Below are positions 8,207 through 17,303 of a DNA stretch of 64,000 nt, piece after piece; the stretch's first letter is position 1; each line of letters starts with the position of its first letter. The stretch is taken from contig REEW01000050.1 in NCBI GenBank assembly GCA_007694885.1, positions 62,001 through 126,000 of the forward strand. Reading direction: 5' to 3'. Position numbers and translations under genes: made by a program. The notes beneath the pieces are model-generated. The model saw only the letters and a list, made by a program, of their open reading frames with translations, was not told the DNA's origin and did no database searches. Source of the DNA: Wenzhouxiangella sp. (GTDB taxonomy: Bacteria > Pseudomonadota > Gammaproteobacteria > Xanthomonadales > Wenzhouxiangellaceae).

Positions 8207-9175
8207 TCACCGACGTTGAACTGCGCCGTCGGCCAGAAGTTCAAAACTGGAGACATCTCCACGATCCTGCCCTTCGTACTCGACCGCCTTGCCGTCCAGA
8301 CTAAGAGTGATCGCGTTGGCCCGGCCCAGCAACAGGCGAAAGGGAGCCTCGGCGATGTATACCCGCCGCTCGCCGGCGCGCAACAGATCATATTCGAGAC
8401 GCTGACCGTCGGCGTCATACACTTCCAGCCAGCTGTCGTCAACCAATTCGATTACCAGACTTGAGCGGGGATCCGGCGCGGCCGAAGCGGCAGTCTCGTC
8501 TGCCGGCTCCGCATCAGCGCCGACTTGAGCGGTTGGATCGACCAGGTCACGCATCGGTCGGATGCTGCTCAGGGGCAGAGCCGATGCGGTAACGGGAACG
8601 GTCGCGGGCTGGCTGTCACCAGCATCGGCCGGATCGGGCCGAGTCGAGCCCGTCGTCACCGTGGAGCGTGGCCCGGCCCGCTCCGCCAGGACCGAAGCGC
8701 CGCGCTCTGTGCCGCTATCGCGATCCATCAGATGCCAGCCACCCTGGATATAAATCCAAACAATGGGCGGGATAATTACTGTAGTTACAATTGCATATGT
8801 GGCAATTTTTAGAAAACGGTCCAACTTTACTGCCCGGCGTTGCGCCGGCAATACGGGACGCAACGGCGGCGCCTCATCCTCTTCAATCAGGCGCAATAAA
8901 GGCGCCGGGTCCAGACCCAGAAAGCGCGCATAATTGCGGACGTAACCGCGTCGGTAGAGATGCGGATGACGGTCCAGCGTGCCCTTTTCCAGGTCGTCGA
9001 GAATCACGGAGGAGAGCTTCAGTGCCGCGGCCGCCCGCTCGATCGAAATCCTCCGTTTCAATCTCTGCTCGCGCAGGGTCAGGCCCACTTGTTCTTCAGC
9101 GCGTCCGACACTCAGCGTCAGCTGGCTGGGCCGCTGGTCGGCCACTTCCGCGCCCGGTGCTGGTTTAGTGATCAT
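8207..9175 (-). CDS. rodZ: RodZ-like cell-shape protein (HTH, membrane anchor, DUF4115)
   Basis: 322 residues. The N-terminal Cro/CI-type helix-turn-helix (GLTLREQRLKRRISIERAA to DDLEKGTLD) is followed by a basic juxtamembrane stretch and one membrane helix (IATYAIVTTVIIPPIVWIYI). A Pro/Thr/Ala-rich periplasmic linker and a C-terminal beta domain of the DUF4115 type (VIELVDDSWLEVYDADGQRL) complete it. RodZ links MreB filaments to the elongation machinery. The start at 9175 (MITKPAPGAEV) overlaps the pilF stop by 11 bases; in-frame starts further upstream lie inside pilF and are not needed. Position after pilF is the conserved one. Confidence 0.93.
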   Translation of the reverse strand: MITKPAPGAEVADQRPSQLTLSVGRAEEQVGLTLREQRLKRRISIERAAAALKLSSVILDDLEKGTLDRHPHLYRRGYVRNYARFLGLDPAPLLRLIEEDEAPPLRPVLPAQRRAVKLDRFLKIATYAIVTTVIIPPIVWIYIQGGWHLMDRDSGTERGASVLAERAGPRSTVTTGSTRPDPADAGDSQPATVPVTASALPLSSIRPMRDLVDPTAQVGADAEPADETAASAAPDPRSSLVIELVDDSWLEVYDADGQRLEYDLLRAGERRVYIAEAPFRLLLGRANAITLSLDGKAVEYEGQDRGDVSSFELLADGAVQRR

Positions 9176-9953
9176 CTCGGCGGAGACTCCGTAGCTCTCT
9201 TGCCTGAGTGGAATTGGGGAATTGTGATTCCAGGCGATTTGCATACCGCTCTGCTTGTTCAAGATTGCCGGTGCGGGTTTCAACCCGGTATCCCAGCATC
9301 AAAGTGACTTCGTCTGCCTCGGCCACGCTCTCAAAGCGCTGCAGAAAGGCCCGGGCCCGAAACGGATCATCGAGTTCCAGATACAGTTCGGAGAGCTGAA
9401 AAAGCCCGTCGGAATAGTCCGGATTGAGCTCGATCGCTTCGCGCAGCAGTTCTTCGGCCTGGTCCAGGCGGCCGTTGCGCCGGGCACAGGTGCCCGCATT
9501 GGTGTAGGCAACCTCGGGAGTATCGTAAAACGGGTCGGCGAAGGCTCGCTCGAAATGCGCTTGCGCCGTATCGAAGTCGCCCTGCCGGCACAGGAAGACT
9601 GCGTAGGCATTCTGGGTTGCACCCTCGTTCGGGGCCAGCCGCGAGGCTTGCCGATAATGTCGTTCTGCCGAGCGCATATTGCCCAGCCGCTCGTGGATCA
9701 AGGCCAGGGCCAAATGCGCGGGCGTATGCTGAGGATCATGACGAAGAGCGGTTTCGAGCTTTTCCATGGCAATCTGCATTTGCCCCCGCTCCAGGTAACC
9801 CAGACCCAGCCGGGTGTTGACCTCGGCTGCACGAACCGGGCTGATCCGGTCGACTCCCGCACGCGCGTGGGTGGCTTCTTCCGGCGTGGTCGCACAGCCG
9901 GTCAGAAAGGCACCGGCCAGGAGCAAGGCAAACCCGGAAAGCCGCAGTCTCAT
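9165..9953 (-). CDS. pilF: Type IV pilus assembly lipoprotein PilF/PilW (TPR)
   Basis: 262 residues. The lipoprotein signal LLAGAFLTGC ends at Cys20, and about six tetratricopeptide repeats follow (for example RLGLGYLERGQMQIAMEKLE, HLALALIHERLGNMRSAERH, LLREAIELNPDYSDGLFQLS). PilF/PilW is the outer-membrane pilotin required for multimerisation of the PilQ secretin in type IV pilus biogenesis. The stop overlaps the rodZ start, and its own ATG overlaps the end of rlmN by four bases, so rlmN-pilF-rodZ are tightly coupled. It agrees with the other pilus genes in the window (pilU, a FimT-like pseudopilin). Confidence 0.93.
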   Translation of the reverse strand: MRLRLSGFALLLAGAFLTGCATTPEEATHARAGVDRISPVRAAEVNTRLGLGYLERGQMQIAMEKLETALRHDPQHTPAHLALALIHERLGNMRSAERHYRQASRLAPNEGATQNAYAVFLCRQGDFDTAQAHFERAFADPFYDTPEVAYTNAGTCARRNGRLDQAEELLREAIELNPDYSDGLFQLSELYLELDDPFRARAFLQRFESVAEADEVTLMLGYRVETRTGNLEQAERYANRLESQFPNSTQARELRSLRRDDH

Positions 9954-11083
9954 GCGTTCACGGCCTGCCTGGCAAGTTGCTCCTGAACAACCCGCCGCCG
10001 CTCGCTGGGGCTGAGCAACTTGCCGACCAACTGGCCGCAGGCGGCATCGATGTCATCGCCCCGGGTCTTGCGGACCGTGGTGATGATGCCCGCGGCTCGA
10101 GTCACTTTCTGAAACTCGTAGATGGCCTCGTCGCTGGACGGCCGAAACGGGGTGCCCGGAAACGGGTTGAAGGGAATCAGGTTGAGCTTGCAGGGCAGAC
10201 CATTGAGCAGGCGAACCACGCCGCGGGCAAGACGCCGCTCATCGTTGACCCCGTCGATCATGGTGTACTCAAAAGTGATCGAGCGGCGATGGTGGCGGCC
10301 GGTAAAACGTTTGCATGCGGCCATCAGATCAGCCAGCGGATACTTTCGGTTGAGCGGAACCAGTCGGCTCCGCAGTTCGTCGTCCGGCGCATGCAGGGAC
10401 ACGGCCAGGGCAAACTCTTCGCCTTCGGCCAGGTCGTCGATTCCGGGGATCACGCCGGCCGTCGAGATCGTGACTCGACGCGACGCCAGACCGTAGGCGA
10501 GGTCGTCGCGAAGCAGCCCCAGGGCGGGTTTGACCGCGCTCAGGTTGAGCAGCGGCTCGCCCATGCCCATGAACACGACATTGGTGACCCGACGCTGACC
10601 GAAACGCTCGTCGGCCAGTGCATTGACCGCATACCAGACCTGGCCGATGATCTCGGACGCATCGAGGTTGCGTTTGAAGCCCTGGGTCGCAGTGGAGCAG
10701 AAAGTGCAGTTCAGCATGCAACCAACTTGCGAGGAAATACAAAGGGTTCCACGATTTTCCTCGGGAATGAATACGGTCTCGATCGCGCTGCCGCCGCGCT
10801 CGCTCAAAAGCCACTTGACGGTGCCGTCCGAGGAGATCTGCTCGCGGATCACTCGAGGCGGCCGGATTTCGGCCACCGTCTGCAGCCGTTCTCGCAGTTT
10901 TCCCGACAGGTCCGTCATCCGCGCGAAGTCAGAGACTCCGCGCTGGTGGATCCACTGCAGAAGCTGACGGGCTCGGTAGGGTTTTTCGCCCAGGGCGGAA
11001 AAGAACGCCTCCAGGCCAGCCCGGTCCAGCCCGAGAAGATTACTTTTGAGATCAGGCGCTTCGGGCACGATGGGGAACGGCAT
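9950..11083 (-). CDS. rlmN: 23S rRNA/tRNA adenine-C2 methyltransferase RlmN (radical SAM)
   Basis: 377 residues. The radical-SAM cluster motif CMLNCTFC is within VGCMLNCTFCSTATQGFKR. Other family features are GMGEPLLN, the substrate-facing VSLHAPDDELRSRLVPLN, and a C-terminal CGQL cysteine used in the methyl-transfer mechanism. RlmN methylates A2503 of 23S rRNA and A37 of some tRNAs. I chose the ATG at 11083 (MPFPIVPEAPDLKSN), because the normal N-terminal helical domain starts there and a longer reading would run back into ndk. It lies seven bases downstream of ndk, as in many gammaproteobacteria. Confidence 0.97.
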   Translation of the reverse strand: MPFPIVPEAPDLKSNLLGLDRAGLEAFFSALGEKPYRARQLLQWIHQRGVSDFARMTDLSGKLRERLQTVAEIRPPRVIREQISSDGTVKWLLSERGGSAIETVFIPEENRGTLCISSQVGCMLNCTFCSTATQGFKRNLDASEIIGQVWYAVNALADERFGQRRVTNVVFMGMGEPLLNLSAVKPALGLLRDDLAYGLASRRVTISTAGVIPGIDDLAEGEEFALAVSLHAPDDELRSRLVPLNRKYPLADLMAACKRFTGRHHRRSITFEYTMIDGVNDERRLARGVVRLLNGLPCKLNLIPFNPFPGTPFRPSSDEAIYEFQKVTRAAGIITTVRKTRGDDIDAACGQLVGKLLSPSERRRVVQEQLARQAVNA

Positions 11084-11090
11084 TATTCGA

Positions 11091-11510
11091 CTACCGGGAG
11101 TATATCTCATCAGCACCGAAAAAGAACTCGATCTCCTGCTTGGCGGTCTCGGCCGCATCGGACCCATGGACCGCGTTGGCGTCGATACTGGAGGCGAATT
11201 CCGCCCGGATGGTGCCCGGTGCGGCCTGGCGCGGGTCGGTCGTCCCCATCAGTTCACGGTTGCGGGCAACGGCGTTCTTGCCCTCCAGGACCTGGATCAT
11301 GACCGGTCCGGAGGTCATGAACTTGACCAGATCGGCAAAAAAAGGCCGCTCCTTGTGAACAGCGTAGAAACCTTCGGCCTCCTCGCGCGACAGGTGTTTC
11401 ATGCGCGCGGCCACGATCTTCAGGCCGGCCCGCTCGAAGCGTGAATAAATCTCCCCGATGACGTTCTTGGCGACGGCATCAGGCTTGATGATGGACAGTG
11501 TTCGTTCCAT
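11091..11510 (-). CDS. ndk: Nucleoside diphosphate kinase
   Basis: 139 residues, normal. It transfers the terminal phosphate between nucleoside triphosphates through a phosphohistidine; the active-site histidine is His115 in NAVHGSDA. Other motifs are [10 protein letters not shown] at the start and [14 protein letters not shown]. The ATG at 11510 is at the expected place ([11 protein letters not shown]). First gene of the run ndk-rlmN-pilF-rodZ. A 303-base gap separates it from pilU upstream, so its promoter probably lies there. Confidence 0.98.
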   Translation of the reverse strand: MERTLSIIKPDAVAKNVIGEIYSRFERAGLKIVAARMKHLSREEAEGFYAVHKERPFFADLVKFMTSGPVMIQVLEGKNAVARNRELMGTTDPRQAAPGTIRAEFASSIDANAVHGSDAAETAKQEIEFFFGADEIYSR

Positions 11511-11813
11511 GAGGGATCCTCGATCAGAGCAAAAGACAAATAAGGAAACGGCGTCTGGGCGCGCCCGGAAGCGCAAAGTCAGCGAATCTGACGCTCAACA
11601 GTTGCGAGCAGCATGGCGCCAGCGCATTATTGTACGCCCGATCCGCTTGCATGCGGGGCGCGCGTCCGCCAGGCAGGTACTTGAGGTCACTGTCCAGGCC
11701 ACCAGTCGGCTTATCATCGCAGACCCCATCGAGGCCGGCCAGGCCCTGGTCACTCTGACCAATCGAGAACAGCTCGCTGCACAGAACTGGCCGGCACTGC
11801 TCCCGGACGGATT
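11511..11813. other. Intergenic region, 303 bases, between pilU and ndk
   Basis: No convincing gene on either strand: readable frames here are extensions or antisense of ndk and pilU and show no family signal. The only structure I noted is a small inverted repeat, GTCAG-CGAAT-CTGAC, at 11579-11593, about 70 bases upstream of the ndk start. The ndk promoter is expected in this gap on the minus strand, but I cannot pick a convincing -35/-10 pair. No terminator-like hairpin with a T-run follows pilU. Confidence 0.5.
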
Positions 11814-12923
11814 TCAGGTGTTCGGGTTGATCTCCCAGGTATCCGGCGTATCGTGCGGGGATTGCTCCCGGGACAGGCGGATGTTGAGGCCGAGGTCGTT
11901 GCGCGAATCGGCGTGCTCCAGGGCGTCTTCTTCGCTGATCTTGCCTTCCTCGAAAAGCTTGTAGAGCGACTGGTCGAAGGTCAGCATGCCGTGCTGGGCG
12001 CCGTCTTTCATTGCGTCCTTGATGCCATGAATCTCGCCCTTCTGAACCAGGTCGGCGATATACGGGGTGCGCAGCAGGAGCTCGACGGCGGGTACGCGCT
12101 TGCCGTCGACACTGGGGACCAAGCGCTGACTGATGATGGCCTGAAGGTGCAGCGACAGGTCGACAAACAATTGCCGATGGGCGGTTTCGGGGAAAAAGTT
12201 GATGATTCGATCGAGCGTCTGGTTGGCATTGTTGGCGTGCAGTGTCGACAGGCACAAGTGGCCGGTTTCGGCGTAGGCAAGTGCGTGTTGCATGGTCTGG
12301 CGATCACGAATCTCCCCGATCAGAATGACATCCGGTGCCTCGCGCATTGCATTTTTCAGGGCGATCTCGTAGCTCTTGGTATCCAGCCCGACCTCGCGCT
12401 GATCGACGATGGAACGCTTGTGCTGATGAAGGAACTCAACCGGGTCTTCGATCGTCAGAATGTGTCCCGAACGCTTGCTGTTGCGATGATCGATCATGGA
12501 TGCCAGGGTGGTTGATTTGCCCGAGCCGGTCGACCCGACGACCAGCACCAGCCCGCGCGGCACCATGACCAGCTCGCGCAGTTTCGACGGCAGATTCAGC
12601 TCGTCAATCGAGGGAACCGCGCTTTTGATGTGGCGAACCACCATGGCCACCGAGCCGCGCTGGCGGAAGATATTGACCCGGAAGCGGCCGATACCGTCGA
12701 GCGCGAGGGCAAGATTCATCTCCATTTCGTGCTCGAATTCCGCACTTTGCTTGTCGTTCATGACCGAGTAGGCAATCTGGCGGGTTTCGGCCGCAGACAG
12801 ACGATGCTCGCCCAGAAAGCGAGTACGCCCTTCGATATTGATACCGACGGGAGCACCCGCGCTGAAGAACAGATCCGACGCGCCATGTTTGATCATGGCC
12901 TGCAGAAACTTTTCCAACGTCAC
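11814..12923 (-). CDS. pilU: Type IV pilus retraction ATPase PilU (PilT/PilU family)
   Basis: 369 residues. A hexameric AAA-type motor that aids PilT in pilus retraction and twitching motility. Seen are the Walker A VVGSTGSGKST, the Asp box region TIEDPVEFLHQHKRSIV, Walker B APDVILIGEIRDRQT, the His box GHLCLSTLHANNANQ, and AIISQRL. The N-terminus (LEKFLQAMIKHGASDLFFSAG) and C-terminus (DALEHADSRNDLGLNIRL) resemble PilU more than PilT. I place the start at a GTG, 12923-12921, because it follows an AGGGG ribosome binding site at good spacing and matches PilU N-termini. A GTG-initiated reading from 12986 would add unrelated residues. No pilT is adjacent. Confidence 0.92.
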   Translation of the reverse strand: MTLEKFLQAMIKHGASDLFFSAGAPVGINIEGRTRFLGEHRLSAAETRQIAYSVMNDKQSAEFEHEMEMNLALALDGIGRFRVNIFRQRGSVAMVVRHIKSAVPSIDELNLPSKLRELVMVPRGLVLVVGSTGSGKSTTLASMIDHRNSKRSGHILTIEDPVEFLHQHKRSIVDQREVGLDTKSYEIALKNAMREAPDVILIGEIRDRQTMQHALAYAETGHLCLSTLHANNANQTLDRIINFFPETAHRQLFVDLSLHLQAIISQRLVPSVDGKRVPAVELLLRTPYIADLVQKGEIHGIKDAMKDGAQHGMLTFDQSLYKLFEEGKISEEDALEHADSRNDLGLNIRLSREQSPHDTPDTWEINPNT

Positions 12924-13022
12924 GAAAGACCCCTTTTTAGACAATGTGTTATGAGTGGCAAGGTCTATCTTGCCGGACACCGGCAAGTGTAACAGCCTCG
13001 CCGTTTCCAGGGCCCCTGCCGT

Positions 13023-13427
13023 TCAGCCGGGCCGCCGCAACTGGCGCAGGTTGACCGAGATGCGGCGAAACTCATCGTCTGCGACCTGGCCGCGGAACAC
13101 TCCCACAGCGCGCCGACTGCGGTCGCGCCAGCCGATGTAGAAGGACGAAACAAAGCACTGCGCCTGATCGTCCAGACTGCTCCAGCCGGACAGGCGATGA
13201 CGACGATATTCGAGCCGGCCGTCGAGCAAACGCAGGTTTAAGGAAGGAAACAGCAAGTGCCGGGCAGCGCGCACGCCGACCAACAAGGCCAGGGCCGCCA
13301 TCGTGATTTGCAAAAACAGCGTCAGCGAACTGGCAAGAATCGCTGCGATTGCACCCATCGTCATGACCGACACGAGGCCGGTCAGGACACGCGCAGGCGC
13401 CAGTTCAATCCGGTTCTGCCCGGCCAT
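13023..13427 (-). CDS. YgfX-like membrane protein
   Basis: 134 residues with two hydrophobic segments near the N-terminus (VLTGLVSVMTMGAIAAILAS and LFLQITMAALALLVGVRAA) followed by a beta-rich soluble part. It overlaps the end of sdhE by 23 bases in another frame. The small two-helix protein YgfX is the usual partner of SdhE/YgfY (also called CptA, with CptB), and this size, topology and location fit. Sequence identity of this family is low, so the call leans on context. Role is unsettled in the literature (toxin-antitoxin-like or membrane assembly). Start ATG at 13427 (MAGQNRIELAPARV). Confidence 0.7.
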   Translation of the reverse strand: MAGQNRIELAPARVLTGLVSVMTMGAIAAILASSLTLFLQITMAALALLVGVRAARHLLFPSLNLRLLDGRLEYRRHRLSGWSSLDDQAQCFVSSFYIGWRDRSRRAVGVFRGQVADDEFRRISVNLRQLRRPG

Positions 13428-13671
13428 TGACGCCACGGATGTCCCGGACCAGGGCCTGGAGGGCGGGCGATTCGGGATCGGAACGACCGAGCAGCCAGTC
13501 CCATAGATCGTCGTCCTCGCAGTCCAGCAGCAACGGGTAGGCGGTGCGCAGTTCACTCGTTGCCTCTGGCCAGCGCTGCTCCAGCCAGCGCGAGAGCAGC
13601 ATATCAAGTTCGCGCATCCCGCGGCGGCTGCGCCAGCGCAGGTCGCGCGGAATCCCCTCGACGGCCTTCAT
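13405..13671 (-). CDS. sdhE: FAD assembly factor SdhE (succinate dehydrogenase flavinylation)
   Basis: 88 residues, normal for the family (YgfY/SDHAF2). It promotes covalent attachment of FAD to SdhA. The diagnostic RGxxE motif is present as RGMRELD at residues 17-23, with the helical bundle continuing through LLDCEDDDLWDWLLGR. It lies 13 bases downstream of sdhB in the same operon and overlaps the following ygfX-like gene, which is the common arrangement. Confidence 0.93.
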   Translation of the reverse strand: MKAVEGIPRDLRWRSRRGMRELDMLLSRWLEQRWPEATSELRTAYPLLLDCEDDDLWDWLLGRSDPESPALQALVRDIRGVNGRAEPD

Positions 13672-13684
13672 GGGTCCGAACTGC

Positions 13685-14470
13685 TCAGAGGCTGCGCCGG
13701 GCCAGCATCATCTTCTTGATCTCCGCGATCGCCTTGGCCGGGTTCAGGCCCTTGGGGCAGGTTTTCGCACAGTTCATGATGGTGTGGCAGCGGTACAGTC
13801 GGAACGGATCTTCGAGGTCGTCCAGACGCTCCCCGGTGGCCTCATCGCGTGAGTCAACCAGCCAGCGATAAGCTTGCAGGAGGACGGCCGGCCCGAGGTA
13901 GCGCTCGCCGTTCCACCAGTAGCTCGGACAGGATGTCGAGCAGCAAGCGCACAGTATGCATTCGTACAGTCCATCCATTTGCGCCCGGTCTTCGCGTGAC
14001 TGCAACCGTTCCTTGTCCGGTGGTGCTGGACTCTGGGTCCGTATCCAGGGCTTGATCGACGCATACTGGGCGTAGAAATGGGTCAGATCGGGGACCAGAT
14101 CCTTGATCACCGGCATATGCGGCAGAGGGTAGATTTTCACATCCCCCTTGATGTCCTCGATCGACTGGGTGCAGGCGAGGGTATTGATTCCGTCGATGTT
14201 GAACGCACAGGAACCGCAAATACCCTCGCGACAGGAGCGCCGGAAGGTCAGGGTCGGGTCAATCTCGTTTTTGATCTTCACCACCGCATCGAGAACCATC
14301 GGCCCGCACTGGTCCAGGTCCAGATCGTAGGTGTCTATGCGCGGATTCTCGCCGCTGTCCGGATCCCAGCGATAAATTCGGAAACTCCGGACCTTGCCGG
14401 CGTTTTCGGGCGCCGGGAAGTGGCGCCCCTTCTGGATTCGAGAGTTCTTCGGAAGTCTGAATTCAGCCAT
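13685..14470 (-). CDS. sdhB: Succinate dehydrogenase iron-sulfur subunit
   Basis: 261 residues. The 2Fe-2S ligands are in [15 protein letters not shown] with LAC beyond it. The 4Fe-4S and 3Fe-4S ligands are in [18 protein letters not shown] and [17 protein letters not shown]. It passes electrons from the SdhA flavin to ubiquinone at the membrane. The N-terminus is slightly longer than in E. coli SdhB. It lies 45 bases downstream of sdhA and 13 bases upstream of sdhE. Confidence 0.98.
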   Translation of the reverse strand: MAEFRLPKNSRIQKGRHFPAPENAGKVRSFRIYRWDPDSGENPRIDTYDLDLDQCGPMVLDAVVKIKNEIDPTLTFRRSCREGICGSCAFNIDGINTLACTQSIEDIKGDVKIYPLPHMPVIKDLVPDLTHFYAQYASIKPWIRTQSPAPPDKERLQSREDRAQMDGLYECILCACCSTSCPSYWWNGERYLGPAVLLQAYRWLVDSRDEATGERLDDLEDPFRLYRCHTIMNCAKTCPKGLNPAKAIAEIKKMMLARRSL

Positions 14471-14515
14471 GTCTACAGTCCATGTCCAGCCAGTGTCGGT
14501 GGCGTTGCACGCGCT

Positions 14516-16306
14516 TCAATAGGTTCGAGCTTTCGCCGGGAACACCTCGACATCGTCGGTCAAGGTGTACATGTGCACCGGTCGATAGTCGATCCGCACA
14601 TCGCCCTGCTCGTCCATCCAGGTCAGGGTGTGTTTCATCCAGTTGTCGTCGTCACGGTCGGGAAAGTCCTCGCGGGCATGGGCGCCGCGGCTTTCCTTGC
14701 GATTCTCGGCCGCCACCATCGTCGTTACCGCGTTTCCGATGAGGTTTCTCAGCTCGAGCGTCTCGACCAGGTCGGAATTCCAGATCATGGATCGGTCGGT
14801 GACCTTGATGTCGTCGAAAGCGGCTCGTACTTTCGCGATTCGATCGCAGCCCTGGGAGAGCGTCTCCCCGGTGCGAAAAACTGCCGCGTCCTGCTGCATG
14901 ACTTGCTGCATCTGGTCGCGAATGTCGGCAGTGGCATGGCTGCCGTTCGAATGCCGCAAACGGTCGAACTCACCGACCAGTTGATCGATTCTTTCCCGAG
15001 GCAGGGCTTTTTGCGACTGCCCGGGCTTGATCGTCTCGCCACAGCGTTTGGCCACGGCCCGGCCGAATACGATCAGGTCGAGCAGGGAGTTCGAGCCGAG
15101 GCGGTTGGCGCCGTGAACCGACACACAGGCAGCCTCTCCGATCGAGTAAAGTCCAGGGACCACGGAATCGGGTTCGCCATCTTTCAGCGTCACGACTTCA
15201 CCGTGGAAGTTGGTGGGAATCCCGCCCATGTTGTAGTGCACTGTCGGCAGTACCGGAATGGGCTCCCTGGAGACGTCCACCCCGGCGAAAATCTTGGCCG
15301 TCTCGGCAATGCCCGGCAGACGCTCGTTGATGACTTCGCTGCCCAGGTGCTGGAGATTGAGATGGATGTGATCGCCGCGGTCCCCAACCCCCCGGCCTTC
15401 ACGGATTTCGATCGTCATGGACCTCGAAACCACATCGCGGGAGGCCAGATCCTTGGCATTCGGAGCGTAGCGCTCCATGAAACGCTCGCCCTGGGAGTTG
15501 GTCAGGTAGCCCCCTTCGCCGCGCACCCCTTCGGTGATCAGGCAGCCGGCGCCGTAGACACCGGTGGGATGAAACTGGACGAATTCCATGTCCTGCAGGG
15601 GCAGCCCCGCGCGCAGCACCATGCCGTTGCCGTCGCCGGTACAGGTATGGGCTGATGTCGCCGAAAAGTACGCCCGACCGTAGCCGCCGGTCGCGAGAAT
15701 GACCGCATGCGCCCGGAACTCGTGCAGCGTGCCGCTGGCCAGATCCCACGCCAGGCAGCCGCGGCAGGAGCCGTCATCGTCCATCAGCAAGTCCAGGGCG
15801 AAGTATTCGATGAAGAATTGCGCCTCGTGCTTGAGCGACTGCTGGTACAAGGTGTGAAGAATGGCATGCCCGGTCCGGTCGGCCGCAGCGCAGGTTCTCT
15901 GGGCCGTGCCTTCACCAAAGCGCGTGGTCATGCCGCCGAAGGGCCGCTGGTAGATCTTGCCGTCTTCGGTGCGCGAGAAAGGCACCCCGAAATGCTCAAG
16001 CTCGATGACCGAAGGAATCGCCTCTCGACACATGTATTCAATGGCGTCCTGATCGCCCAGCCAGTCCGACCCCTTGATCGTGTCGTACATGTGCCAGCGC
16101 CAGTCGTCTTCGCCCATGTTGCCCAGGGCGGCACTCATCCCGCCCTGGGCGGCCACGGTGTGCGACCGGGTCGGGAACACCTTGGTGATGCATGCCGTGG
16201 TCAGCCCGGTGGCAGCAAGCCCCATCGTGGCACGCAGGCCGGCGCCGCCGGCACCGATGACGAGGACGTCGTACTCGTGTTTCGTGATCTCGTATGCCTT
16301 GCTCAA
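14516..16306 (-). CDS. sdhA: Succinate dehydrogenase flavoprotein subunit
   Basis: 596 residues. It oxidises succinate to fumarate on the cytoplasmic face of the inner membrane. The Rossmann FAD motif is [14 protein letters not shown], the covalent-FAD histidine lies in [15 protein letters not shown], and substrate-site segments are [15 protein letters not shown] and the C-terminal [19 protein letters not shown] place the start at a TTG (16306-16304, [14 protein letters not shown]). It is preceded at seven bases by GGAG, overlapping the end of sdhD; no ATG is available near the family N-terminus. It sits between sdhD and sdhB. Confidence 0.97.
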   Translation of the reverse strand: MSKAYEITKHEYDVLVIGAGGAGLRATMGLAATGLTTACITKVFPTRSHTVAAQGGMSAALGNMGEDDWRWHMYDTIKGSDWLGDQDAIEYMCREAIPSVIELEHFGVPFSRTEDGKIYQRPFGGMTTRFGEGTAQRTCAAADRTGHAILHTLYQQSLKHEAQFFIEYFALDLLMDDDGSCRGCLAWDLASGTLHEFRAHAVILATGGYGRAYFSATSAHTCTGDGNGMVLRAGLPLQDMEFVQFHPTGVYGAGCLITEGVRGEGGYLTNSQGERFMERYAPNAKDLASRDVVSRSMTIEIREGRGVGDRGDHIHLNLQHLGSEVINERLPGIAETAKIFAGVDVSREPIPVLPTVHYNMGGIPTNFHGEVVTLKDGEPDSVVPGLYSIGEAACVSVHGANRLGSNSLLDLIVFGRAVAKRCGETIKPGQSQKALPRERIDQLVGEFDRLRHSNGSHATADIRDQMQQVMQQDAAVFRTGETLSQGCDRIAKVRAAFDDIKVTDRSMIWNSDLVETLELRNLIGNAVTTMVAAENRKESRGAHAREDFPDRDDDNWMKHTLTWMDEQGDVRIDYRPVHMYTLTDDVEVFPAKARTY

Positions 16307-16308
16307 TT

Positions 16309-16689
16309 TTAAGCTCCGAATGCCACTTTCAGGATGGCCATGACGGCCAGGACAGCGCCGAGGAGGGCCAGGATCTTGACCAACAACTGCAGCACAACCT
16401 CGGCCACCCGCTGATGCACGTAGTCCTCGATGATGACCTGCAACCCCAGTTTGGCGTGATAGATGGAGGTGATGGTGAACAGTACCGCCATGGCCGCATG
16501 GAAAGGCCGGCCCAGCCAGGCGACGGCTTCGGCATGGCTGGCGCCTGCCAGCGCCAGCAACGCCCAGACAAACCAGATGGTGAGGCCGACCAGAAGAATC
16601 GCGCTGAATCGCTGCGCCCACCAGTGGGTCACGCCATCACCGGCAGAACCGTGGTTGTGAGCCAGCGCGAGGGGGTTTCTCAGGTTCAC
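16309..16689 (-). CDS. sdhD: Succinate dehydrogenase membrane anchor subunit
   Basis: 126 residues with three membrane helices. The family feature is the histidine in the second helix, [21 protein letters not shown], which binds heme b and is followed by the Asp-Tyr near the quinone site. The start is a GTG (16689-16687) overlapping the sdhC stop as GTGA, consistent with coupled translation; it gives [14 protein letters not shown], a normal beginning with the [11 protein letters not shown] stretch after it. An ATG-like start further upstream would overlap sdhC extensively. Confidence 0.94.
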   Translation of the reverse strand: MNLRNPLALAHNHGSAGDGVTHWWAQRFSAILLVGLTIWFVWALLALAGASHAEAVAWLGRPFHAAMAVLFTITSIYHAKLGLQVIIEDYVHQRVAEVVLQLLVKILALLGAVLAVMAILKVAFGA

Positions 16690-17063
16690 AATGCCACCCC
16701 CCAGATCACTGCCGTCAGGATGAACGCCAACGCGACCACGACCCATCCGGACGCATAGGCCCCACGCAGGTCGAGCAGCCAGCCGGCGTCCCAGCAAAGA
16801 TGCCGAATGCCGTTGAGCAGATGGTAAAACATGGCCAGGGTCCAGGCCGCGAGCAGGATCAGGCCCGGTGCCGTTGCCAGCAAGGAATTGAAGCTGGCAA
16901 ACGCCTCGGCTCCGGCCGCCAGGGCCAGCAGCCAGGCAACGACGACAACCAATCCGGCGCTCAGCACGACGCCGGTGATTCGATGGGTAATCGACAACAC
17001 CGAGGTCAGCTGGGGCCGATAAACCTGAAGATGCGGCGACATCGGTCGCTTGGTACTGGACAT
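16686..17063 (-). CDS. sdhC: Succinate dehydrogenase cytochrome b556 subunit
   Basis: 125 residues with three membrane helices. Signatures are the N-terminal RPMSPHLQVYRPQLTSVLS, the quinone-site SITHRITGV, and the heme-ligand histidine region YHLLNGIRHLCWD. Together with sdhD it anchors SdhAB and binds heme b and ubiquinone. I chose the ATG at 17063 because GAGGG lies eight bases upstream; a TTG 18 bases earlier would place that site inside the gene. It lies 29 bases downstream of the SDHAF4-like gene. Confidence 0.95.
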   Translation of the reverse strand: MSSTKRPMSPHLQVYRPQLTSVLSITHRITGVVLSAGLVVVVAWLLALAAGAEAFASFNSLLATAPGLILLAAWTLAMFYHLLNGIRHLCWDAGWLLDLRGAYASGWVVVALAFILTAVIWGVAL

Positions 17064-17092
17064 CACGGTTCCCTCAATCAATAGGCGGTAAG

Positions 17093-17263
17093 TCAGAAGT
17101 CAATGCAGCGACCGTTCTTTTCCCAGTCGCCGTAACGGGTCGGATCCAATCCCCTGGACCGCCCCCCGATCTCGCGCGGCACACTCGGCCTGGGCTCCGG
17201 TGCCACACTCTCGTCGCTGCCGTCTGGATTTTTCGGCGGCTGTTTGTCGTTTCGCTTGATCAT
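17093..17263 (-). CDS. SDHAF4-type (DUF1674) succinate dehydrogenase assembly factor
   Basis: 56 residues. The C-terminal signature DPTRYGDWEKNGRCIDF is diagnostic of DUF1674. The eukaryotic family member SDHAF4 (Sdh8 in yeast) binds flavinylated SDHA and protects it before it joins SDHB. The N-terminal half is basic and Pro/Glu-rich, as in relatives. First gene of the sdh operon here, 29 bases before sdhC. I took the ATG at 17263; a GTG at 17284 would add seven residues but would leave only 19 bases to the divergent ygfZ gene. Confidence 0.88.
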   Translation of the reverse strand: MIKRNDKQPPKNPDGSDESVAPEPRPSVPREIGGRSRGLDPTRYGDWEKNGRCIDF

Positions 17264-17303
17264 TGTAGAATTGTACCTCGCCACTCTTGTTGATCCGGTG
17301 TAG

